DNA from: Cyanobacteria bacterium K_DeepCast_35m_m2_023
GTDB lineage: Bacteria; Cyanobacteriota; Cyanobacteriia; PCC-6307; Cyanobiaceae
Reading direction: 5' to 3'
Length of the DNA: 11,019 nt
Assembly: GCA_016882345.1 (NCBI GenBank)
Contig: VGQR01000043.1
Location: 1 to 11,019 of the forward strand
Made by a program: the position numbers and the translations under genes. This document shows, piece by piece, positions 1 through 6,709 of the stretch; within the stretch, counting starts at the first letter, position 1, and each line of letters opens with the position of its first letter. The notes under the pieces are model-generated. The model did not search any database, had not been told where the DNA came from, and saw only the letters and a list, made by a program, of their open reading frames with translations.

Positions 1-2213
1 ACCCCCTTTCGCCGCTGCTGTGGAAAAAGGTCGCCTGGGGCCTCAGCGCCGGCCGGGTGCAGTCGGTGGCGGTGCGCCTGCTCGTGCAGCGCGAGCGGGC
101 CCGCCGGGCCTTCAAGAGCGGCAGTTACTGGGACCTGAAAGCCCAGCTGCAGCACCAGGGCAGCGGCTTTGAAGCCAAGCTCAATCAGCTGGCCGGTACC
201 AAGGTGGCCGGCGGCTCTGATTTTGACGAAACCACCGGTGGGCTCAAGGCGAGCAGCAAGGTCAGGCTGCTCAACGAAGCCGAGGCCCGCGCCCTGCAGC
301 ACTGCGTCGAGACGGCCAGTTGGCGGGTTGCGGCTGTGGAGGAAAAGCCAACCGTGCGCAAACCGGTGGCTCCCTTCACCACCAGCACCCTGCAACAGGA
401 GGCGAACCGCAAGCTGCGCCTGTCGGCCCGCGAGACGATGCGCACCGCCCAGGGGCTGTACGAGCGGGGGTTCATTACCTACATGCGCACCGACTCGGTG
501 CACCTGAGCGAGCAGGCGATCAGTGCCGCCCGCAGCTGCGTCGAGGCCAAGTACGGCAAGGATTATCTGAGCCCCGGCCCGCGCCAGTTCTCGACCAAGG
601 CCCGCAACGCCCAGGAGGCCCACGAGGCGATCCGCCCTGCCGGTGAAAGCTTCCGCGACCCGAGCAGCACCGGACTCGATGGCCGCGACCTGGCGCTCTA
701 CGACTTGATCTGGAAGCGCACTGTGGCCTCCCAGATGGCCGATGCCAAGCTCACCATGCTGAGCATCGACCTCGAGGTCGACGGCGGCAGCCTGGGGGTG
801 GCCGAGTTCCGCGCCAGCGGCAAGCGCATCGACTTTGCCGGCTTCTTCCGCGCCTATGTCGAAGGCAGTGATGATCCCGATGCTGCGCTCGAAGGCCAGG
901 AGGTGCTGCTGCCCAGCCTCAGCACGGGGGACAGCCCCGCCTGCAAGGGGGTCGAGGCCATCGGCCACCAGACCCAGCCGCCCGCGCGCTACAGCGAAGC
1001 GGCCCTGGTGAAGATGCTGGAGAAAGAGGGCATCGGCCGGCCCTCGACCTACGCCTCGATCATCGGCACGATCGTCGACCGGGGCTACGCCACCCTGGCC
1101 AACAACAGCCTGACCCCCAGCTTCACCGCCTTCGCGGTGACAGCACTGCTGGAGGAGCACTTTCCGGATCTGGTGGACACGGGCTTCACCGCCCGCATGG
1201 AGAACACCCTCGACGAGATCTCCCACGGCCAGGTGCAGTGGCTGCCCTACTTGGAGAGCTTTTTCAAAGGCGACAAGGGCCTAGAGACCCAGGTGGCCCA
1301 ACGCGAAGGGGACATCGATCCGGGCGCGTCGCGCACGGTGGAGCTCGAGGGTCTGCCCTGCGTGGTGCGCATTGGCCGCTTTGGCGCCTATCTGGAGACC
1401 AAGCGGGTGGCAGACGACGGCAGCGAGGAGCTGCTCAAGGCCACCCTGCCCCAGGAGATCACGCCCGCGGACCTCGATGCCGAGCGGGCCGAGCTGATCC
1501 TGAAGCAGAAGGCCGATGGGCCTGAGTCGCTCGGTGACGACCCCGAGACCGGCGAGCAGGTTTACCTGTTGTTCGGCCAGTACGGGCCCTACGTGCAGAA
1601 GGGCCAGGTGAGCGACGACAATCCCAAGCCCAAGCGAGCGTCGCTGCCCAAGGGGGCCAAACCGGAAGAACTGACCCTCGAGGATGCCCTCGGCCTGTTG
1701 CGCCTGCCCCGCCTGCTGGGGGAGCACCCCGACGGGGGCAAGGTGCAGGCCGGCCTGGGCCGATTCGGGCCCTACGTGGTGCACGACAAGGGCAAGCGCG
1801 AGAAGGACTACCGCTCGCTCAAGGCCGATGATGATGTGCTGGTTGTGGGACTTGAGCGGGCCCTGGAGCTGCTGGCGATGCCCAAGAAGGGCCGCGGCGG
1901 TCGCACCGCCCTCAAGGACCTGGGAACCCCCGAGGGGGCCGACGAGGCGATCCAGCTGTTTGATGGCCCCTACGGGCTGTACGTGAAACAGGGCAAGGTC
2001 AACGCCTCGCTCCCCGAGGGCAGCACCGCTGAGACCATCACCTTTGAGCAGGCGCTTGAACTGCTCAACGCCAAGGCCGCCAGCGGCAAGGCCAAGGGGC
2101 GAACCCGCAAGCCTGCTGCGGCCAAGCCAGCGGCCAAGAAAGCCCCCAGCACCACCAAGAGCGGCCGTCTACGCGCCAGTGCCGTGCGCATCATCCGGGC
2201 CGCCGACAGCTGA
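1..2213 (+). CDS. topA: DNA topoisomerase I (type IA), 5'-truncated by the window edge
   Basis: Type IA topoisomerase, which relaxes negatively supercoiled DNA through a transient 5'-phosphotyrosine break. The frame is open from base 3, so the start lies outside the window; 736 residues are visible. The first visible stretch contains the conserved SAGRVQS motif, so roughly 160 N-terminal residues, including the Toprim domain, are missing. The catalytic tyrosine is in ITYMRTDS (Tyr codon 480-482). Further conserved motifs are AHEAIRP and KEGIGRPSTYASII. The C-terminus has no Cys4 zinc ribbons. Instead it has four topoisomerase C-terminal repeats (RFGAYLE near 1378, QYGPYVQ near 1579, RFGPYVV near 1760, PYGLYVK near 1969) and a Lys/Ala-rich tail from about 2070. 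This zinc-free architecture is known from cyanobacteria and actinobacteria. The stop overlaps the next start (TGATG), suggesting translational coupling. Confidence 0.97.
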   Translation, partial: PLSPLLWKKVAWGLSAGRVQSVAVRLLVQRERARRAFKSGSYWDLKAQLQHQGSGFEAKLNQLAGTKVAGGSDFDETTGGLKASSKVRLLNEAEARALQHCVETASWRVAAVEEKPTVRKPVAPFTTSTLQQEANRKLRLSARETMRTAQGLYERGFITYMRTDSVHLSEQAISAARSCVEAKYGKDYLSPGPRQFSTKARNAQEAHEAIRPAGESFRDPSSTGLDGRDLALYDLIWKRTVASQMADAKLTMLSIDLEVDGGSLGVAEFRASGKRIDFAGFFRAYVEGSDDPDAALEGQEVLLPSLSTGDSPACKGVEAIGHQTQPPARYSEAALVKMLEKEGIGRPSTYASIIGTIVDRGYATLANNSLTPSFTAFAVTALLEEHFPDLVDTGFTARMENTLDEISHGQVQWLPYLESFFKGDKGLETQVAQREGDIDPGASRTVELEGLPCVVRIGRFGAYLETKRVADDGSEELLKATLPQEITPADLDAERAELILKQKADGPESLGDDPETGEQVYLLFGQYGPYVQKGQVSDDNPKPKRASLPKGAKPEELTLEDALGLLRLPRLLGEHPDGGKVQAGLGRFGPYVVHDKGKREKDYRSLKADDDVLVVGLERALELLAMPKKGRGGRTALKDLGTPEGADEAIQLFDGPYGLYVKQGKVNASLPEGSTAETITFEQALELLNAKAASGKAKGRTRKPAAAKPAAKKAPSTTKSGRLRASAVRIIRAADS

Positions 2214-2716
2214 TGGCAGCAGGCCAGCGCATCCGACACCCGGCTGCCAGGGCCACCGCTGCGGTCCTTGGCCTGCTGCTGACCGGCTGCAGCGGCACCC
2301 CCTTGGGCGATCAGCTCGCCCGCAGCTTCTCGGCCCCGAGCCCACAGCCCTCGCCAGCCGCCAGAGGGTCTGGCGCTGCCGCGACCCCGCCCAAACCCGC
2401 TGACACCGTCAAAGCGGCCAGCGACGCCAGCAGCGGCACCACGAGCACCACGGCGAAGCCGGCAGGGACCCCAACCACGACCGGGACGCCGATCGCCCCA
2501 ACGACCACGCCTCGGCCCGTACCGGCAGCGCCAGCGCCGTATCGGATCACGATCAAGCTGCCGGCCGCCGATCCCTCAGCGCCGGCTGAGCTCGTCACCG
2601 AAGCCCTGCGGCGGGCTGGTGTGCCGTTTGAGGTCGAAATGATTGAACGGGTCAGCGCGCCCACCCCTGCCGCCCCCGGCCTGCCAGCGCCGGCGCCGGC
2701 GCCGCGGCCCCGCTAA
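2213..2716 (+). CDS. Small Pro/Thr/Ala-rich predicted lipoprotein, unknown function
   Basis: I do not recognise a family. The 167-residue product starts with a short basic N-terminus, a hydrophobic stretch and a lipobox, LLTGC, with Cys at residue 26, so it is probably a lipid-anchored exported protein. Residues about 30-107 are a low-complexity Ser/Thr/Pro/Ala linker. A short segment that could fold follows at about 109-146 (from YRITIKLP through ALRRAGVPFEVEMIERV), with a possible beta-alpha-beta pattern. A Pro-Ala repeat tail ends the protein. The ATG shares its A with the topA stop (TGATG), and the next gene begins 4 nt after the stop, so it sits inside an operon. Codon use matches its neighbours. 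The gene is supported by the lipobox and spacing rather than by homology, so function stays open. Confidence 0.7.
   Translation: MAAGQRIRHPAARATAAVLGLLLTGCSGTPLGDQLARSFSAPSPQPSPAARGSGAAATPPKPADTVKAASDASSGTTSTTAKPAGTPTTTGTPIAPTTTPRPVPAAPAPYRITIKLPAADPSAPAELVTEALRRAGVPFEVEMIERVSAPTPAAPGLPAPAPAPRPR
2682..2713 (+). repeat. GC-only low-complexity run encoding a Pro-Ala tail
   Basis: The end of the lipoprotein gene is a run of near-repeats of GCGCCG/GCCGGC (about 2688-2705) that encodes alternating Ala-Pro and then Arg-Pro-Arg. It is made almost only of G and C and may be prone to length variation between strains. Confidence 0.5.
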
Positions 2717-2720
2717 GCCG

Positions 2721-3368
2721 ATGCCACAGCCCCGCTTGCAGCGCACCCAGGCCCGACAGCTGACGGAAACCGCCTATCTGGCCGCCTCGACGGCGCTGTT
2801 GTGGATCGCCCTGTACTACCTGCCGGTCGGAAGTCCCCTGTTCAGGCTGGCGCTGCCCCTGCCCCTGGCGCTGCTGCAACTGCGCCAGGGCTGGCGCAGC
2901 GCCGTCGAGGGACTGGTGGTGGCCGGCCTGCTGCTGGTCGCCCTGATGGGGCCGATCCGCGGCCCACTGATGGTGTTTCCCTACGGCGCGCTGGCCCTGT
3001 GGCTGGGCTGGTGCTGGCGCCACCGCACCAGCTGGTGGTGGAGCTGGGGCATCGGCAGCGTGATCGGGGCTGCCGGCTTTCTGGTGCGGGTGGCCGTGTT
3101 GTCGGTGCTGGTGGGCGAAAACCTGTGGGTGGTGATCACCACCGCCGCCGCCGGGCTGCTGGAGCGGCTGCTGGGCTGGGTGGGCCTGGCCGGCGCCATC
3201 GACCTCGTGCAGGTGCAGATTGCGGCGCTGCTGCTGGTCTGGGTTCAGAACCTGATCGTGGTGCTGGCGTTGCATGCCGTTGCCTACTGGATCTTTCCAC
3301 GCCTCAAGGCACCGATCAGCGAGCCACCGCAGGCCCTGCGCGCTCTGGTGGCTCTCGATCCCCTGTGA
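2721..3368 (+). CDS. DUF2232 family integral membrane protein
   Basis: The 215-residue product is strongly hydrophobic, with about six membrane segments: roughly residues 18-45, 55-72, 80-96, 104-128, 130-152 and 165-192. The N-terminus is basic. A conserved-looking loop, GPIRGPLMVFPYG, precedes a Trp-rich stretch. Overall form and motif fit the DUF2232 (YybS-like) membrane proteins found in cyanobacteria and Firmicutes. As I recall, that family is distantly related to substrate-binding components of ECF-type transporters; this is memory, not something seen here. The ATG at 2721 is 4 nt after the upstream stop. A longer in-frame start at 2643 would overlap the lipoprotein gene by 74 nt and is less likely. 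The stop overlaps the GTG start of the CobT-like gene in GTGA, so the two are probably coupled. The transported substrate, if any, is unknown. Confidence 0.8.
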   Translation: MPQPRLQRTQARQLTETAYLAASTALLWIALYYLPVGSPLFRLALPLPLALLQLRQGWRSAVEGLVVAGLLLVALMGPIRGPLMVFPYGALALWLGWCWRHRTSWWWSWGIGSVIGAAGFLVRVAVLSVLVGENLWVVITTAAAGLLERLLGWVGLAGAIDLVQVQIAALLLVWVQNLIVVLALHAVAYWIFPRLKAPISEPPQALRALVALDPL

Positions 3369-4501
3369 GTCGCCTCAGCATCAGCGCCGAACTGCAACGG
3401 CGCTGGACGGTGGCGCGGCCGCTGCTGCTGCTGGCCAGCACCGACACCGCTGCAGTCGAGGGCATTTCGGCGGCCGGTGCCACCGCCGCATCGCGGCGCC
3501 TGACCGCCGCAGCCGATGCCGAATTGCTGGTGCTGGGCCCGGGGGGCCAGAGACCCCATGGCCTGCCGCCGCTGCCGGCCGGGCTCAGCCCGGCGTTGAT
3601 CAGCCACGTGGTGCTGCGGCAGCTGGGGCTGCTGCCGCGCCTCATGGTGGTTGACCTGGGCTGTGCCATCGCCCCGGCCGTGCCCCACCTGCGACTGCCC
3701 GATCCCGAAAGCGCTGGCCCCGCCAGCTGCCTCAGCAGTGGCGGAGCCTTGCCGCTGGCACGCGTGCAGGCGCTGCTGGCGCGGGGACGGTGCTGGGGCC
3801 AGCGCTGGCCGCCTGAGCAACCCCTGCTGCTGGCCGAGTGCGTGCCAGGGGGCACCAGCACCGCCTTGGCGGTGCTGCTGGGTCTCGACGTGGCGGCCGA
3901 TGGCCTGGTGGGCGGCAGCCTGCTGTTGCCCGTGCACGCGCTCAAGGCCGACCTGGCCCGCCGGGGCCTGGCGGCAGCGGGGCTGGGCGGTCGCCCGGCG
4001 ACCACCGGCAACGAAGCCGGGCGCGCCCAGGCCGTGCTCGCCGCCGTTGGCGATCCGATGCAGGCCCTGGCAGCTGGCCTGTGTCTGGCCATGGCCAAGC
4101 GCCGTCTGCCGGTGGTGCTGGCGGGCGGCAGCCAGATGGCGGCGGTGCTGGCCCTGGCCCTGGCCCTGGCCCCAACCGGCCTGCGCCCCGCCCTGGCTGA
4201 GCAGTGTGTGGTCGCCACCACGGCCTGGCTGGCCCACGAGGCGGGCAGCGACCTGGCGCTGCTGCTGCGACGCATCGATCAGCGTTGGTGCGTTCGCACC
4301 CAGCTGGCCGTGGCTGCGCTGCGCTTCGACGGCTGCCGCAGCCCTGCGCTGCAGGACTTTGAACGGGGCTATGTCAAAGAGGGCGTTGGCGCCGGAGCCC
4401 TGGCCTGGCTGTGGGAGCTGAGCGGACGGTCGCCGCAGGCCCTGGCGGCGCACTGCGACGCCGCCGCCGCGCAACTGCTGGGGACCACGCCGACCGGTTG
4501 A
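3365..4501 (+). CDS. CobT-like protein, UPF0284/TIGR00303 family (nicotinate-nucleotide:lower-ligand phosphoribosyltransferase-like)
   Basis: The 378-residue product resembles the cyanobacterial and archaeal UPF0284 family, which is related to CobT. CobT transfers ribose-phosphate from nicotinate mononucleotide to the lower-ligand base of cobamides. Family features visible here are VVDLGC, ECVPGGTSTALAVLLGL (Glu at residue 158), a GDPMQALAAGL stretch, LAGGSQM and a C-terminal YVKEGVGAGA. The Glu339 of the last motif (codon 4379-4381) is where CobT has its catalytic glutamate in an EG(x)GA context. The start is GTG at 3365, overlapping the DUF2232 stop by 4 nt. A longer open frame back to 2801 lies over the DUF2232 gene and is a shadow. 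The enzyme activity of this family is less firmly established than that of canonical CobT, so I give no symbol. It probably acts in the cytoplasm in cobamide assembly. Confidence 0.85.
   Translation: MSRLSISAELQRRWTVARPLLLLASTDTAAVEGISAAGATAASRRLTAAADAELLVLGPGGQRPHGLPPLPAGLSPALISHVVLRQLGLLPRLMVVDLGCAIAPAVPHLRLPDPESAGPASCLSSGGALPLARVQALLARGRCWGQRWPPEQPLLLAECVPGGTSTALAVLLGLDVAADGLVGGSLLLPVHALKADLARRGLAAAGLGGRPATTGNEAGRAQAVLAAVGDPMQALAAGLCLAMAKRRLPVVLAGGSQMAAVLALALALAPTGLRPALAEQCVVATTAWLAHEAGSDLALLLRRIDQRWCVRTQLAVAALRFDGCRSPALQDFERGYVKEGVGAGALAWLWELSGRSPQALAAHCDAAAAQLLGTTPTG
3578..3594. repeat. 17-bp palindrome inside the CobT-like gene
   Basis: GCCGGGCT and AGCCCGGC flank a single central C. 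The arms are perfect, but the sequence is coding and very GC-rich, so chance or mRNA folding is as likely as a binding site. Confidence 0.45.
4148..4171 (+). repeat. Four tandem CTGGCC hexamers
   Basis: Four perfect direct copies of CTGGCC lie in frame in the CobT-like gene and encode (Leu-Ala)4 inside a hydrophobic helix after the GGSQM motif. Gain or loss of a unit would add or remove Leu-Ala without shifting the frame. Confidence 0.8.
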
Positions 4502-4520
4502 TCGCCCCGACAGGGGCCCT

Positions 4521-5561
4521 ATGGTCGACTTTTGTCAGCCCGCGCTCGTGCTCACCCGCCGCCAGCTGCTGCGCCGCACGCTGGGTGCCGGTGCGGTTGC
4601 AGCCAGCAGCGCCTTGCCCGCTGGCCTGCTCAGTGCCTGCAGCCGCACGGCCCGACCCACCCTGCTGAGCGTGCAGGGGGCCATGCCCCAGGTCTGGCTC
4701 AAGACCCTGCCGCAACCCTGGCAGCGGCAGGAGCGCTCCAGCGCCGACGCGATCGTGGCAGCCATCGAGAGCGGCCAAGGTCGTGCAGCCCTGGCCGCTC
4801 TCAGCGATGGCTGGGCCAGCAGCCTGCCGCGGGATCGCCTGCAGCCCTTGGGGGCGGAGCCCTTGCTGGCCAAGCTGGCGGCGGCTGCCGGGCCGGTGAG
4901 CCGGTTGTATGGCCCCCCCGATACGGCCCCGCTGGCGTTTCCCTGGGCCTTCAGCCCCTGGGTGGTGGCACTGCGCAGTCGACCCGACCTGATTGCTGCG
5001 GCCAGCCACAGCTGGGATGTGCTGCTCGATCCAAGCCTGCGTGGCAGTCTGGTGCTGCCCAGCAGCCCGCGCCTCAGCATCGAGCTGATGCAGGCCGATC
5101 CAGCCCGGCTGCGGCAACTGCGCCGGCAGGCCCTGTCCTACGACGACGCCCAGGGCCTCAACCTGCTGCTCAGCGGCGATGCTCGAGCGGCCGTGCTGCC
5201 GCTGCAACGCTTGATTCCGCTGCTGCGGCGCGATCCACGGCTTGCGGTGGTGATGCCCAGCCAGGGGGCGCCGCTGAGCTGGCAGCTGCTGCTGCGCCCC
5301 GCAGTCAGCCCTGACCCCTTACCCCTGGCCTGGCTGGCAGAGCTCGTCAGTACGGACCTGCTGCCCAGGCTGCTGGCGGGCGGGTGGGTGCCGCCCTTGC
5401 CGAGGCCGGAGCTCGAGCCCGCCCTGCAGGCCTTGCCGGCGCCGATCAGGGCGTTGTTGCTGCCCAGCGAAGCGGTGCTCGAGCGCTGCTGGAGCCTGCC
5501 ACCCCTGGGCGAACGGCAACGGCTGGCCTGGCAGACCCTCTGGGACGCCAGTGCCCCCTAA
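4521..5561 (+). CDS. Tat-exported periplasmic solute-binding-like lipoprotein (PotD-like fold)
   Basis: The 346-residue product begins with a twin-arginine signal, LTRRQLLRR, followed by a hydrophobic stretch and a lipobox-like LLSAC. It is therefore probably exported folded and lipid-anchored on the periplasmic side. The body resembles polyamine/iron-type extracellular solute-binding proteins: a hinge-like segment FPWAFSPWVVALRSRPDL, then SWDVLLDPSLRGSLVLPSSPR as in the WxDLxDPxxKGxL region of PotD-like proteins, then a LLSGDARAAVLP segment. The ligand cannot be read from the sequence. No permease or ATPase gene is adjacent, so it is an orphan binding protein here. The ATG at 4521 is 19 nt after the CobT-like stop and is preceded by AGGGG at 4512-4516. 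An in-frame GTG at 4548 would give a shorter, more typical Tat leader. It is probably the last gene of the topA operon. Confidence 0.78.
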   Translation: MVDFCQPALVLTRRQLLRRTLGAGAVAASSALPAGLLSACSRTARPTLLSVQGAMPQVWLKTLPQPWQRQERSSADAIVAAIESGQGRAALAALSDGWASSLPRDRLQPLGAEPLLAKLAAAAGPVSRLYGPPDTAPLAFPWAFSPWVVALRSRPDLIAAASHSWDVLLDPSLRGSLVLPSSPRLSIELMQADPARLRQLRRQALSYDDAQGLNLLLSGDARAAVLPLQRLIPLLRRDPRLAVVMPSQGAPLSWQLLLRPAVSPDPLPLAWLAELVSTDLLPRLLAGGWVPPLPRPELEPALQALPAPIRALLLPSEAVLERCWSLPPLGERQRLAWQTLWDASAP

Positions 5562-6709
5562 TCCCAGAGGCGGCGACCTGGGGACGCCAGCAGACGCTGG
5601 TGCGTATCGGCCAGCAGCGCCGGAATCGGCAACCCATGGGGGCAGCGGGGCAGGCAGTCGCCGCAGCTCTGGCAGGCCTCGGCGTTCACCGTCTCCCACC
5701 AATGGCCAGCCCGGTTGATCAGGTTGTAGCGCTCTTGGGCGAAGACCTCGAGACCATGGCCCACGGCCAGGTTGCGCAGGCGCAGCAATGCCGGGATCGG
5801 CACCGCATTGGGACAGGGCAGGCAGGCGCGGCACTGGCCGCAACGGTCGGCCCCCAGTCGGTCGCGCCCGGCCGCATCGAGCCGCTGCAGCGCCTGGCGC
5901 TGGGCAGGTGACAACCATGGTTGCGGGCTGACGCCAGGCCCCGCCAATGCGCGCGCCAAGCTCAGATCACTGGGCTGGGCCGCCCCCAGCGTGAGGGTCG
6001 ACACCCCCTGATCGAGCAAAAAGCGGTAGGCCAGCTCCAGCGGGTCAAAGGGGGCGCAGTCATCGCGCAGCCGAGCCGGCGGATCGTACAGACGACCGCC
6101 CTTGTCGGCCGGCGAGATCGCCATCACGCCGATGCCGCCCGCCAGGGCCGCCTGAGCCAGGGGCAGTCGCTCCTGGTCAAACCAGTGCAGATGCAGGCTG
6201 CAGAACCGAAAGCGACCCGAGGCCAGGGCGCGTTCGATCAGCGGGGTGCTGCCATGGCTGCTGAACCCCACCTGGCGCACCAGCCCCTCGCCGAGGGCCC
6301 ACTGCAACAGTTCTGCCCCGGGACCGTCCAGGGCCCAGTCAAGATGCTCGTCGCGGTTGATCCCATGCACGGCCAGCCCGTCGAGCTGCTCGACCCCAAG
6401 GCGCTGCAGCATGGCGCGCAGCTGCTGCTGGGCCGTGGCCAGATCCGGCCCCGGCAGCAGCTTGCTGGTGATCAACCAGCCACCGCTGGGGACGACCCCT
6501 TCGGCAGCGAGCTGGGCCAGACCCTGGCCCAGAAAGGTCTCGGCCGGACCGTAGGCGGCAGCGGTCTCGATGTGATTGATGCCGGCGGCGACGGCCGCCC
6601 GCAGCACGGCCAGCATCTGGTCGGCGCTGTCGATGGCCCGCATGGTGCCCAGGCTGAACGCCGAGATCGACGGCAGCGCTCCGAAGGATCGGCGCAGGGC
6701 CTCAGGCAT
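5558..6709 (-). CDS. Aldo/keto reductase with two C-terminal 4Fe-4S motifs
   Basis: The 383-residue product has an N-terminal aldo/keto reductase barrel (about 1-270). The tetrad is visible as Glu48 and Tyr53 (IETAAAYG), Lys83 (ITSKLLPG) and His115 (LAVHG). The first position, usually Asp, is Glu here. The C-terminal part carries Cys290/293/296/299 in a CX2CX2CX2CP motif and Cys346/349/352/356 in a CX2CX2CX3CP motif, which should bind two 4Fe-4S clusters. This matches the COG1453-type ferredoxin-like aldo/keto reductases. The substrate is unknown; NAD(P)H or ferredoxin-linked electron transfer is an inference. The ATG at 6709 lies 8 nt inside the end of the upstream DUF151 gene, suggesting coupled translation. 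A longer frame to 6766 would overlap that gene much more. The TAG stop overlaps the TAA of the convergent solute-binding gene. Confidence 0.88.
   Translation of the reverse strand: MPEALRRSFGALPSISAFSLGTMRAIDSADQMLAVLRAAVAAGINHIETAAAYGPAETFLGQGLAQLAAEGVVPSGGWLITSKLLPGPDLATAQQQLRAMLQRLGVEQLDGLAVHGINRDEHLDWALDGPGAELLQWALGEGLVRQVGFSSHGSTPLIERALASGRFRFCSLHLHWFDQERLPLAQAALAGGIGVMAISPADKGGRLYDPPARLRDDCAPFDPLELAYRFLLDQGVSTLTLGAAQPSDLSLARALAGPGVSPQPWLSPAQRQALQRLDAAGRDRLGADRCGQCRACLPCPNAVPIPALLRLRNLAVGHGLEVFAQERYNLINRAGHWWETVNAEACQSCGDCLPRCPHGLPIPALLADTHQRLLASPGRRLWD

Noticed and set aside
2652..3275. Minus-strand Gln/His-rich open frame opposite the DUF2232 gene
   Set aside because: Antisense shadow of a Leu/Val-rich membrane protein, with no independent support.
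2801..3364. Possible long N-terminal extension of the CobT-like protein
   Set aside because: The extension is in another frame over the DUF2232 gene, is Gly/Arg-rich with no family match, and the GTG at 3365 gives a normal family length.
3284..4474. Long minus-strand open frame opposite the CobT-like gene, rich in Gln, Ala and His
   Set aside because: Its Gln richness is the antisense image of CTG leucine codons (CAG). It has no domain or start signal and lies fully opposite a recognisable gene.
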